Of a stretch of 64,000 bases of DNA, positions 9,137-16,629 are shown in pieces; the stretch's first letter is position 1; each line of letters starts with the position of its first letter. Source of the DNA: Actinoplanes lobatus (GTDB taxonomy: Bacteria; Actinomycetota; Actinomycetes; Mycobacteriales; Micromonosporaceae). The stretch is from positions 7,436,501 through 7,500,500 of the forward strand of contig NZ_JACHNC010000001.1 of NCBI RefSeq assembly GCF_014205215.1, in the 5' to 3' direction. Both the position numbers and the translations under genes were made by a program. The notes under the pieces are model-generated. The model made no database searches. It had not been told where the DNA came from and saw nothing but the letters and a program-made list of their open reading frames with translations.

Positions 9137-9600
9137 GGCGCCGCCAGCAGATCGTGCAGCCGGGCCAGCGCCGCCGGCCCACCGACGGCGATCAGCACGT
9201 CACCGGCCCGCAGCAGGAAAGCGGGGCCCGGGTGGGGGAGCACCCGGGCCCCACGGATCACCGCGACGACCTCGGCGCCGTCCGGTGCGGCCAGCGGCCG
9301 GTCCACCGACCCCGACCCGGCCGGAACCCGGACCCGCACCGCCCGCACCCCGTCCGCCGGCATCCGCGGCCCGTCGACGTGATCGAGCGTCACCATCGTG
9401 TGCAGCACATCGGCCACCAGATGCGCCTCCTCGGCGCACAACACCACCGTGCCGGCCGCCCGATCAGGATCCGCCGGATCGTAGACGGCCAGGTCACGGC
9501 CACCGTCGGGGCGCACGACGATCCCCAGCCGCGCCCCGTCCCGCGTGGTGAGCAGGTGGGACACGCCGACCCCGGGCAGACCGATCCGTTCCAGTGTCAT
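9130..9600 (-). CDS. TrkA-C type antiporter regulatory subunit (KhtT-like)
   Basis: The 156-residue soluble protein starts MTLERIGLPGVGVSHLLTTR. The ATG at 9600 has GGAGGT about 5 bases upstream; a longer upstream frame lacks coding character. The N-terminal half resembles KhtT-like regulatory subunits of cation/proton antiporters (GVGVSHLLTTRDGARLGIVV) and the C-terminal half a TrkA-C ligand-binding fold (AVIRGARVLPHPGPAFLLRA, GDVLIAVGGPAALARLHDLL). It is the first gene of the mrp operon and overlaps mrpA. Inference: it senses a small ligand or ion at the membrane and gates the Mrp complex. Pairing of such a subunit with Mrp rather than with a CPA2 antiporter is worth noting. Confidence 0.8.
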   Translation of the reverse strand: MTLERIGLPGVGVSHLLTTRDGARLGIVVRPDGGRDLAVYDPADPDRAAGTVVLCAEEAHLVADVLHTMVTLDHVDGPRMPADGVRAVRVRVPAGSGSVDRPLAAPDGAEVVAVIRGARVLPHPGPAFLLRAGDVLIAVGGPAALARLHDLLAAPC

Positions 9601-9803
9601 CGCGCACCTCCCACTTGTTCCGGCATGACCTCCATCCAAGCCGCGCCGCCTCCCGCCGACCATCGGGACCGACCTCCATTCCCGGGGCGGGCCAGCACCC
9701 ATTTCGCCCCCACCGACCGCGCGGAGGATGGGTGGCGGCCCGGATGGACGTCTCCCGACCGGATCGGGGACGCTGGGCCGGCAAGCAGTCGAGGATGGGT
9801 GCG

Positions 9804-10787
9804 ATGGTGGACGAGACACAGCGGTTGTCGCTGTTCTGGCGGATCTTCCTGCTCAACGCGGCCGTGGTGACCGCGGCATTCGGCCTGCTCATGGTCGGGC
9901 CGTTCACCGTCTCCACCCCGGTCCTGCTGACCGAGGCGATGATCCTCAGCGGCGTGCTGGCGGTGATGCTGGCCGCCAACGCCGGGCTCCTGCACCTCGG
10001 ACTCGCCCCGCTCGCCCGCCTCGCCCACACCATGAACACCGTCGACCTGCTACGCCCCGGACACCGGCTCACCGTCACCGGCCGCAACGGCATCGCCGAC
10101 CTGATCCGCAGCTTCAACACCATGCTCGACCGCCTCGAAGCCGAACGCGCCACCAGCGCCGCCCGCGCACTGTCCGCCCAGGAGGCCGAACGGCAGCGCA
10201 TCGCCCAGGAACTGCACGACGAGGTCGGCCAGACCCTCACCGCCGTGCTCCTCGAACTCAAACGGGTCGCCGACCACGCCCCCGAACCGGTCTCCGGCGA
10301 GGTCCGGCAGGTGCAGGAGACCGTACGCAACGGACTCGACGAGATCCGCCGCATCGCCCGCCGCCTACGCCCGGGCGTCCTCGAGGAACTCGGCCTCGCC
10401 AGCGCCCTCAAATCACTGGCCGGCGAATTCTCCACAGCCGGCCTGACCGTGCGCCGCACCATCGACACCGACCTGCCCGGCCTCGGCAAGGAGACGGAAC
10501 TCGTGCTCTACCGGGTCGCCCAGGAGGCACTGACCAACACGGCCCGGCACTCCGGGGCCCGCCAGGTGACCCTCAGCCTCTCCCACCAGTCGCCCCGCAC
10601 CCTGATCGAACTGTGCATCCGCGACGACGGCCGAGGAATCGCCGAAGCACCCGAAGGCGCCGGCATCCGCGGCATGCGCGAACGCGCCCTGCTGATCGGC
10701 GCCGACCTCACCATCGGCCCGGCGCCCGGCCGCGGCACCGAGGTCCTGCTACGAGTCCCCCTCGGCGAGGAGAAGCCCCGTGACTGA
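9804..10787 (+). CDS. Two-component sensor histidine kinase, LiaS/NarX type
   Basis: The 327-residue protein starts at ATG 9804, with GAGG 9 bases upstream at 9791-9794. An in-frame ATG at 9795 sits directly on that motif and is less likely. Two hydrophobic helices lie at about residues 11-32 and 41-63, then a HAMP-like region to about 117, then the HisKA_3 motif AQELHDEVGQTLTAVLLEL with phosphoacceptor His138. A HATPase domain follows (RVAQEALTNTARHSGARQVT; DDGRGIAEAPEGAGIRGMRE). The short extracytoplasmic loop suggests sensing within the membrane. It overlaps its response regulator by 8 bases and is divergent from the mrp operon across a 203-bp region, so it may regulate it; no direct evidence was seen. 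Confidence 0.92.
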   Translation: MVDETQRLSLFWRIFLLNAAVVTAAFGLLMVGPFTVSTPVLLTEAMILSGVLAVMLAANAGLLHLGLAPLARLAHTMNTVDLLRPGHRLTVTGRNGIADLIRSFNTMLDRLEAERATSAARALSAQEAERQRIAQELHDEVGQTLTAVLLELKRVADHAPEPVSGEVRQVQETVRNGLDEIRRIARRLRPGVLEELGLASALKSLAGEFSTAGLTVRRTIDTDLPGLGKETELVLYRVAQEALTNTARHSGARQVTLSLSHQSPRTLIELCIRDDGRGIAEAPEGAGIRGMRERALLIGADLTIGPAPGRGTEVLLRVPLGEEKPRD

Positions 10788-11442
10788 CCGCGAACCGGCA
10801 CGCATCCTGCTCGCCGACGACCACGCCCTGGTCCGCCGCGGGGTCCGGCTCATCCTCGACAGCGAACCCGACCTGACCGTGGTAGCCGAGGCCTCCGACG
10901 GCGCCGAAGCCATCGCCCAGGCCCGCACCGAACGCCCCGACCTGGCGATCCTCGACATCGCCATGCCCCGCCTCACCGGCCTGCAAGCGGCCCGCGAACT
11001 GTCGCGCATCCTGCCCGACCTGCGCATCCTGATCCTCACCATGTACGACAACGAGCAGTACTTCTTCGAAGCCCTCAAAGCCGGCGCCTCCGGATACGTA
11101 CTGAAATCCGTCGCCGACCGCGACCTCGTCGAAGCCTGCCGAGCCGCCGTCCGCGGCGAACCGTTCCTCTACCCGGGCGCCGTCAACGCCCTCATCCGCA
11201 ACTACCTGGAACGCGTAGCCGACGGCGAAGACCCCGCCTCCGGCCGAGCCATCACCGACCGCGAGGAGGAGGTCCTGAAACTGGTCGCCGAGGGCCACTC
11301 CTCCAAGGAGATCGCCGACCTGCTCGTGATCAGCGTCAAGACGGTAGAACGGCACCGCTCCAACCTGCTGCAGAAGCTAGGCCTCCGAGACCGCCTCGAA
11401 CTGACCCGCTACGCCATCCGAGCCGGCCTCATCGAACCCTGA
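10780..11442 (+). CDS. NarL/FixJ-family response regulator
   Basis: The 220-residue protein has a receiver domain (ILLADDHALVRRGVRLILDS, phosphoacceptor Asp in LAILDIAMPRLTG) and a C-terminal LuxR-type HTH (ITDREEEVLKLVAEGHSSKE, ISVKTVERHRSNLLQKLGL). The GTG start overlaps the kinase stop by 8 bases, so the two are coupled. It is the cognate partner of the upstream kinase. Confidence 0.95.
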   Translation: MTDREPARILLADDHALVRRGVRLILDSEPDLTVVAEASDGAEAIAQARTERPDLAILDIAMPRLTGLQAARELSRILPDLRILILTMYDNEQYFFEALKAGASGYVLKSVADRDLVEACRAAVRGEPFLYPGAVNALIRNYLERVADGEDPASGRAITDREEEVLKLVAEGHSSKEIADLLVISVKTVERHRSNLLQKLGLRDRLELTRYAIRAGLIEP

Positions 11443-11447
11443 AGCCG

Positions 11448-11648
11448 TCATCGGCGAGCCGCCTCCGCCTCCTCGATCGCGGCCCGCAGAATATCGGCGA
11501 GCTGCTGGAGAACAACCGCGGCACCGCGGTCCGTCGGGTCGTCGTCGATACCCCAGTTGCAGTCGACCTCGACCAGCCACCGCAGAGTGCCCTCCCGCTG
11601 CGGCTCAGCAAGGATCGATTCGAGCGCGTCCAGTTGCAGTCGCAGGAA
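11448..11648 (-). pseudogene. C-terminal fragment of an immunity-like (CdiI-type) gene
   Basis: The last 66 codons, ending in the TGA at 11448, read FLRLQLDALESILAEPQREG, TLRWLVEVDCNWGIDDDPTD, LQQLADILRAAIEEAEAARR. They align clearly with the C-terminal half of the intact 120-residue protein at 16262-16624 (FETILSEPQPPGTLLRLVAW, DANWGMGENATDE, LREIAEMIRDAIRESDRR). The N-terminal half is missing and the upstream side is an ISAs1-family fragment in another frame, joined near 11650. It is a relic of a third copy of the immunity-like family. Confidence 0.75.
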
Positions 11649-11653
11649 CGGCA

Positions 11654-11836
11654 GCCGGTGATCACGGCACAGACCGCTGCGACCACTACCGCCGTCAGTC
11701 GATGCCGGACCCCTCGCCGGGCCCGCGGATCAGGCAGGCGATCGAGCGCTGCCAGCAGCCCATCAGCGGTTTCGGGCGCGGTCAGAGCCGGTGTGCAGGA
11801 CAAAGAGGAGATCAGCGATGATGGCAGTGCGGGCAT
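11654..11836 (-). pseudogene. N-terminal fragment of an ISAs1-family transposase
   Basis: The frame from ATG 11836 gives TAPETADGLLAALDRLPDPR, ARRGVRHRLTAVVVAAVCAV, ITG. This matches the N-terminal H-repeat-associated region of the intact ISAs1-type transposase at 34610-35821 (GLLHALAKVPDPRDPRGIRY, PLAAVLAVAVCAVIAG). The match stops abruptly at about 11654, where the immunity-like fragment begins. Only about 60 codons remain. Confidence 0.75.
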
Positions 11837-12031
11837 GACTCACTTCGGATCGATCATCGTGGCGTAGGAACCTTGATGATCTTCCAAACTGGTCATGCCC
11901 GTCTTACTGCGCCCAACAGCGGCGCTTCTACTCCAGAACCCCCAAGTCGGATAAAGTCACGACCTTGCCGGAGCCCTGTCTCGGCACTCGCCGCGGGCGG
12001 TCTCCCTCCGCTAGCGGCACCCGCGCGGCGT

Positions 12032-12060
12032 GAGAGGGCCGGCGTGGGACCGGCCCTCTC
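12032..12060. terminator. GC-rich 11-bp stem-loop
   Basis: GAGAGGGCCGG (12032-12042), loop CGTGGGA, and CCGGCCCTCTC (12050-12060) form a perfect 11-bp hairpin without a following T-run. It lies about 125 bases beyond the stop of the leftward secreted-protein gene at 12184, so it probably terminates that transcript. Confidence 0.6.
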
Positions 12061-12183
12061 GTGGAGCGTCCATCGGACGGTGAAGAAAATTGTGGCCAAA
12101 ACCTGAGGTGTTGCCTTCTTCTTAAACCATTCAGGATTGCTCTTGCTTCGGAAATGAATTTCCGAAGCATGTTCGGGCGTCGT

Positions 12184-12624
12184 TCAGCCGGTGAGGGTGA
12201 ACGTCACCTCGGCATTGGATCGCTGGTCGTTGTTGAAGGAGCAGGATACCTGGCTCGGCACTGTGCAGGAGAACTTGTTGGCACCCTTGGACGGATTGCT
12301 CCAGCGCAATACGGCCGTCCCTCCCGAAACCCTGTAGTTGAGTGCGCCCGACGTGCCACCGCCTTTCATATCCGACTGGGTCTCGGCCGAGTCGTAGCTG
12401 GACACCGAGATGGTCGACGTCGGACCGGTGACTGAAGCGCCCTCAATGACCTTGTACTTCAACAGGTTGATCGTCGTCGAAGTGTTGTTCCGGATCACCA
12501 CCTTTACGCTGACGTCCGCATAGGCGTGCGCGACGCCCGGCAGGCCCGCGGCGAGTGCCGCAGTGGCCAGCGCAGATGCGGCCGCGGTGCGCAGCACCGG
12601 AAAACGAGAGTTCGGCAGGCTCAT
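12184..12624 (-). CDS. Secreted aegerolysin / ET79-like small protein
   Basis: The 146-residue precursor has a clear signal peptide (LRTAAASALATAALAAGLPG followed by VAHA-Y). GGAGA lies 7 bases before the ATG at 12624. The mature part VKVVIRNNTSTTINLLKYKV, GTSGALNYRVSGGTAVLRWS, NPSKGANKFSC has the pattern of the small all-beta crystal-protein ET79/aegerolysin family: an initial strand with N-x-T, a G-rich turn, then W-x-NP-x-x-G-N. Two cysteines in the C-terminal part (FSCTVPSQVSC) may form a disulfide. A paralogue lies at 31639-32088. Aegerolysins bind membrane lipids; the role here is unknown. The family call is by eye. Confidence 0.7.
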   Translation of the reverse strand: MSLPNSRFPVLRTAAASALATAALAAGLPGVAHAYADVSVKVVIRNNTSTTINLLKYKVIEGASVTGPTSTISVSSYDSAETQSDMKGGGTSGALNYRVSGGTAVLRWSNPSKGANKFSCTVPSQVSCSFNNDQRSNAEVTFTLTG

Positions 12625-13117
12625 GACGATTCTCCTCTTCAGTGGAATAGGCCTGACAATTCAAGGGCGAAGAAGTCGCCCCGTAGGTCCTCGCCCCATA
12701 TGGTGCACGAAGAATCCGATGCCGGCGGAATGTTCACTCCATTTCTCCGGCTCGGCGGCAGCGCCAGCGCGCATTGCAGGCAACTGCTGATCGCAATGGT
12801 GATCAGGTCGTGCGGAGCGGTTGGCGTGTCGGGTGGCGCGGGCGACGTCGGTGTGTCACGACTGGTGCGTAGCAGCTATCGGTGCAGCCGGCGCCGGCCG
12901 AGTCGCCGTCGCGGGACGGTGCTTCAACGCCCGGTCCTCATGTATCGCGTTGCTGTCGTCCCAGAGTTGCCCGACGGCTAAGGCACCACAGAGAAACAGG
13001 CCGTAGCTTCCAGGATCGTTGCTCCGGTAGCGGGGCCGTCCGTCAGCGCGCCGGGCACTCCTGCTACATTCGGCGGCCCTCGCCGCGGCACGCCACCAGG
13101 AGCCCAGGAATACCGTC
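12625..13117. other. Intergenic region with an ISAs1 relic and the LGFP-gene promoter
   Basis: No complete gene is visible. A relic of an ISAs1 transposase end lies at about 12783-12892 (separate entry). The 220 bases before 13118 should carry the promoter of the LGFP-repeat gene; AGGA lies 8 bases before its ATG. Confidence 0.5.
12783..12892 (-). pseudogene. C-terminal relic of an ISAs1-family transposase
   Basis: The plus-strand sequence here, with GTGATCAGGTCGT and GGGTGGCGCGGGCGA, aligns over about 100 bases with the 3' end of the intact ISAs1-type transposase gene (34630-34740), with scattered mismatches. It is in the same orientation as the N-terminal fragment at 11654-11836. Since the C-terminal piece lies upstream of the N-terminal piece in transcription order, the two come from different copies or from a rearranged one. 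Confidence 0.6.
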
Positions 13118-13599
13118 ATGACGAGCACCCGTCGCCGAGCCATCACCCTTCTGACTGCCGCTGCGATGGCGGTCGTCGCGTCAGTTCTTCCCGCAGGCCC
13201 GGTTTTGGCCGCCGCTGACGACACCGCGTTCTGGCCGGCGCCGGAGCCGTGCCGGACCACTATCTGGAGCCAGGTCAACACCAAGAAGAACCGCATCGAG
13301 TGGCAGAGCACCGCTGCCAGCGACCGGCACCGCTTCGGTGACCACGAGTACCAAGCCCAATTTCGGGGTTTCGGGCATTTCGTCTCAGACGGGATCCCCC
13401 GCAAATGGATGGATGCCTGTGCCGGAGTGCCGGTCCAACAGGTCATCGTGTGGGACAAGCTCACCACGCTCGGCTCGCTGAACGGCGAGATCGCCCTGTT
13501 CCAGACCAGTACCGTCGTGCACAGGAGCGGTCAGCCGTGGCGTGAGATCCGCGGCTCGATCAACGATAAATGGCGCAAGCTCAGTTGGACGGCGCCTAG

Positions 13600-15047
13600 T
13601 ACGGCAGCCGCCGTTCGTGAGGTGACCTCGGATCCCGCGGGAACGAGGACGGCCACCGCATGATCGTCTGTGCGTTGTGGACACAACATCAGACCTTGCG
13701 GTGGCCGAGAGCCACAGCGTAGAGCCTGCCCAGTGGCGACGAACCATCGACCTGGTCATCGACTCGTTCGCCGGCCGGTTCTGCCGGGTAGAGCCTCGCC
13801 GGGCGGCGGGCGGGTTCGTCACCGGACTGCTCGCCGACCTGGAGATTAAGACCTGCTGGCAGGTCGCTGAGCAGGCCGGACATGCCCGGCCGGATGCGAT
13901 GCAAAGGTTGCTCTACCGGGCCAAGTGGGACGCCGACGCGGTGCGTGACGACGTGCGTCAGGTCGTCGTCGACCGGCTCGGTGACCCCGACGGTGTCCTC
14001 GTCGTCGACGAGACCGGCGATCTGAAGAAGGGCGTGCACTCGGTCGGTGTCCAGCGTCAATACACCGGAACCGCTGGGCGGATCGAGAACGCGCAGGTCG
14101 GAGTGTTCCTGGCCTATGCGAGCAGACACGGTCACGCCCTGATCGACCGCAGGATCTACTTGCCGAAGTCCTGGACCGACGACCGCGGGCGGTGCGAGCA
14201 GGCCGGGATCCCGGAAAAGATCACGTTCGCCACCAGGTCCGAGCTGGCCGACGACATGATCACCGCCGCCGTGAATGCCCTGGTCCCGGCCCGGTGGGTC
14301 GCCGCGGACGAGGCGTACGGCAACAACACCCGACTCCGCAGTGAGCTGCGCGAACTCCGCCTTGGTTACGTCCTGGCGGTCTCCTGCGATCACCTCGTGC
14401 CGATCGACAGCGGGAAAATCCGCTGCCGCGCTGACCGGCTGGCTGCCGATCTGCCCGCCACCGGCTGGACCCGGCGCAGCGCCGGCGAGGGCTCGAAAGG
14501 CCCACGGTTCTACGACTGGGCCTGGCTGGCCGACGTCGGCGCTGACGGTGATCCCGACGACGACGGCCGGCACAGCCTGCTGATCCGCCGCAACAACACC
14601 ACCGGTGAGCTGGCCTTCTACCGCTGCTGGGCACCGGGCCCGGTCACACTCGCCCAGCTGGTCCGCGTGGCCGGAGTTCGGTGGATCGTGGAAGAGAGTT
14701 TTCAGGCCGGAAAAGGGCAGGTCGGGCTGGACCAGCACCAGGTCCGCCGCTGGACGTCCTGGCACCGGTTCACCACCCTTGCCCTGGCAGCGCTCGCGGT
14801 CCTCGCGATCTGTACCGCCGACGCCCGATCGGCGGACCGTCCCGCTCAGCCCGACATGATCGACCTGACCGTCAACGAGATCCGCCGCCTGATCAACGTC
14901 CTACTGATTCGGCCGACGCGCAGCATCGCCTACCGTTTGCGCTGGTCACATTGGCGACGCCGCCACCAAGCACGAGCCAGACGAGCTCACTACGCCCGCC
15001 GCCTCACCCTCGAACTCCAGCCATGATCACGAATGGCGGCTGCCGTA
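13600..15047 (+). mobile_element. Complete IS701-family insertion sequence
   Basis: The 1448-bp element is bounded by 21-bp terminal inverted repeats beginning TACGGCAGCCGCC (13600-13620) and their complement at 15027-15047, with one mismatch. It is flanked by a 4-bp CTAG duplication at 13596-13599 and 15048-15051, the YTAR-type target known for IS701. One transposase gene fills it. The near-perfect repeats and intact transposase suggest a recent, perhaps active, insertion. Confidence 0.92.
13677..15026 (+). CDS. IS701-family transposase
   Basis: The 449-residue DDE transposase starts at a GTG (13677) 77 bases inside the left end. Catalytic regions are visible: the first Asp in VLVVDETGDLKKGVHSVGVQ, the second in VAADEAYGNNTRLRSELREL, and the Glu in VRWIVEESFQAGKGQVGLDQ, followed by the Y-like WTSWHRFTTLALAALAVL. 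No frameshift is present. Its length is close to that usual for the family (about 400-450). The stop lies at the inner border of the right terminal repeat. Confidence 0.93.
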   Translation: MDTTSDLAVAESHSVEPAQWRRTIDLVIDSFAGRFCRVEPRRAAGGFVTGLLADLEIKTCWQVAEQAGHARPDAMQRLLYRAKWDADAVRDDVRQVVVDRLGDPDGVLVVDETGDLKKGVHSVGVQRQYTGTAGRIENAQVGVFLAYASRHGHALIDRRIYLPKSWTDDRGRCEQAGIPEKITFATRSELADDMITAAVNALVPARWVAADEAYGNNTRLRSELRELRLGYVLAVSCDHLVPIDSGKIRCRADRLAADLPATGWTRRSAGEGSKGPRFYDWAWLADVGADGDPDDDGRHSLLIRRNNTTGELAFYRCWAPGPVTLAQLVRVAGVRWIVEESFQAGKGQVGLDQHQVRRWTSWHRFTTLALAALAVLAICTADARSADRPAQPDMIDLTVNEIRRLINVLLIRPTRSIAYRLRWSHWRRRHQARARRAHYARRLTLELQP

Positions 15048-15981
15048 CTAGCGTGTTGTGGGCGTTCCCGACCACGAACGAGATGACGACTCCGAACGGG
15101 ATCGGGCGCTACAACCACTTCGACGGCGGTCAGTCGATCTACTGGTCGCCTGCGACCGGAGCGCACGAGATCCACGGGTCGATCCGCGACAAGTGGGCGG
15201 CTATGGGCTGGGAGACCAGCATCCTCGGGTTCCCGAAGACGGACGAGTTGTTCGGACGCACGACAAAGGCGCGGTACAGCGACTTTCAGGGTGGGTCGAT
15301 CTACTGGTCTCCGGCGACCGGAGCGCACGAGATCCACGGCTCGATCAACGTTCTGTGGGTTCAGCGCGGCCGGGACAAGAAGGACGGCCTTGGCCTGCCG
15401 ACAACGGACGAACTGTCGACGCCGAACAAACCCGGCCGGTACAACCACTTCCAGAACGGGTCGATCTACTGGTCGCCTGATACGGGTGCGCACGAGGTGC
15501 ACGGCTCGATCCGTGACAAGTGGGCGGCTATGGGCTGGGAGAACAGCCTGCTCGGATTCCCGAAGACGGACGAGCTGACAACCCCGAATGGGGTTGGTCG
15601 TTACAACCACTTCCAGGGCGGGTCGATCTACTGGTCACCGGCGACCGGCGCGCACGAGGTGCACGGCTCGATCCGTGACAGATGGGCGTCACTGGGTTGG
15701 GAGACCAGCCAGCTCGGGTTCCCGACCTCGGACGAGTACGCGATCGCCGGTGGCGGGCGACGCACCGACTTTCAGAACAACTGCTTTATCAGGTGGTACC
15801 CGAGCACGGGCGCGCAGGCGGTATGCAACTCGGTGCCCAAGTTCTAGGTTTGTGGACGGGAAGGCGTGCCGGCGGGCTTAGGTGGTCTGCCTGCCCGGCA
15901 GCCCATCTCTTTGCCCAGCTACCGCGAGTTTCTTGAGCCGGTGCGGCACTCGTTCGCCGTGCCGGACCACTCCCGGGGCCC

Positions 15982-16290
15982 TCACCCATGGCCACGCCGG
16001 TCTCTCGGCAACGCATGTGCGGCCAGGATGCTGAGCTGCTGCTGCCGGAACTCCGATCGAAGCAGATCGGCCAGCTCCCGGAGATGGAAGGTATTCCGCT
16101 CAGCCGTCTGCCGAATATCGTCTCGGATCTCCTCGGAATTGGTGGCATCGGCTACGTGACCATGCAGGAAATGCGGGACCTTCGCGATCGACAGAAGTGC
16201 CGAGCGTTCCTCCACTCGTGAGCGAAACGGCTCGGGAAGCCGAGATGGATCCGCGGTGACCTCAGCGTCGGTCGGACTCGCGAATTGCAT
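15982..16290 (-). pseudogene. N-terminal fragment of a second immunity-like (CdiI-type) gene
   Basis: The frame of 102 codons contains LPEPFRSRVEERSALLSIAK, DIRQTAERNTFHLRELADLL, which aligns with LPEPMRNRIAERSARPPLDK and its following helices in the intact gene at 16262-16624. After RSEF the similarity stops and the tail (RQQQLSILAAHALPRDRRGHG, split here for clarity) is unrelated, so the conserved GTLLRLVAWDANW half is absent. The ATG at 16290 overlaps the intact gene by 29 bases. It could still be translated as a truncated protein. It probably represents an old immunity copy left downstream after toxin-module exchange. Confidence 0.7.
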
Positions 16291-16624
16291 CGCGGATCAT
16301 CTCGGCTATCTCCCGCAGGAAGACCGCTGAGGCTTCGTCCGTCGCATTTTCACCCATTCCCCAGTTGGCATCCCAGGCCACTAGACGCAGCAATGTTCCG
16401 GGAGGCTGCGGTTCGGAGAGGATAGTCTCGAAGGCGACGAGATACTGGTGAAGATAAAAGCTGCTGAAATTGGTGGTATCTCGCAGCTCACGCCTGACCG
16501 CGTCCAGATCCTCGGCGTCCTCGAGGTAGGTATGCAACATGTCGCGCACCTTATCGAGCGGTGGGCGGGCGGAGCGTTCGGCGATGCGGTTGCGCATCGG
16601 CTCAGGAAGATCAGAGAAGTCCAT
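16262..16624 (-). CDS. Immunity-like protein, CdiI type (predicted antitoxin)
   Basis: The 120-residue, mostly helical, acidic protein starts MDFSDLPEPMRNRIAERSAR and contains the family-like block LSEPQPPGTLLRLVAWDANW. It begins 5 bases after the toxin stop (toxin end 16630, start 16624), the standard place for the immunity gene of a polymorphic toxin. The composition and block resemble contact-dependent inhibition immunity proteins (CdiI) reported with RNase A-like toxins. That match is from memory of the family and not a search. The inferred role is to bind and neutralise the C-terminal nuclease domain in the producer cell. Two truncated relatives lie at 15982-16290 and 11448-11648. Confidence 0.75.
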   Translation of the reverse strand: MDFSDLPEPMRNRIAERSARPPLDKVRDMLHTYLEDAEDLDAVRRELRDTTNFSSFYLHQYLVAFETILSEPQPPGTLLRLVAWDANWGMGENATDEASAVFLREIAEMIRDAIRESDRR

Positions 16625-16629
16625 GGAGT

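Larger units (their letters stand above)
13118..15847 (+). pseudogene. Secreted LGFP-repeat protein gene interrupted by an IS701-family element
   Basis: The 5' part (13118-13599) encodes a signal peptide (TLLTAAAMAVVASVLPAGPV, LAA) and the first repeats. The 3' part (15052-15847) encodes further repeats of about 53 residues with the pattern F-x-GGSIYWSPATGAHEIHGSI, D-K-W-x-x-x-GW-E-x-S-x-LGFPKTDE. Joining 13599 to 15052 leaves one CTAG target copy, restores one 425-codon frame and rebuilds W-T-A-P-S-V-L-W-A-FPTTNE across the junction. LGFP repeats are known in proteins that attach to mycolic or other cell-wall material and lie outside the membrane. The host gene is inactive as shown; the first fragment could still give a secreted 180-residue product. 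Confidence 0.9.

Noticed and set aside
6377..9382. A 1001-codon open frame antisense to mrpA and its regulator
   Set aside because: It is made almost only of Arg, Pro, His and Gln, as expected for the complement of a GC-rich membrane-protein gene, and the opposite strand is clearly mrpA.
11654..12892. The two ISAs1 pieces as the ends of one element carrying the aegerolysin-like gene
   Set aside because: Both are on the minus strand but in the wrong order (the N-terminal piece downstream of the C-terminal piece), so they are not the two ends of one copy.
11448..16290. The N-terminal and C-terminal immunity-like fragments as one gene split by an insertion
   Set aside because: They overlap by about 14 residues in the alignment with the intact gene, so they derive from separate copies.
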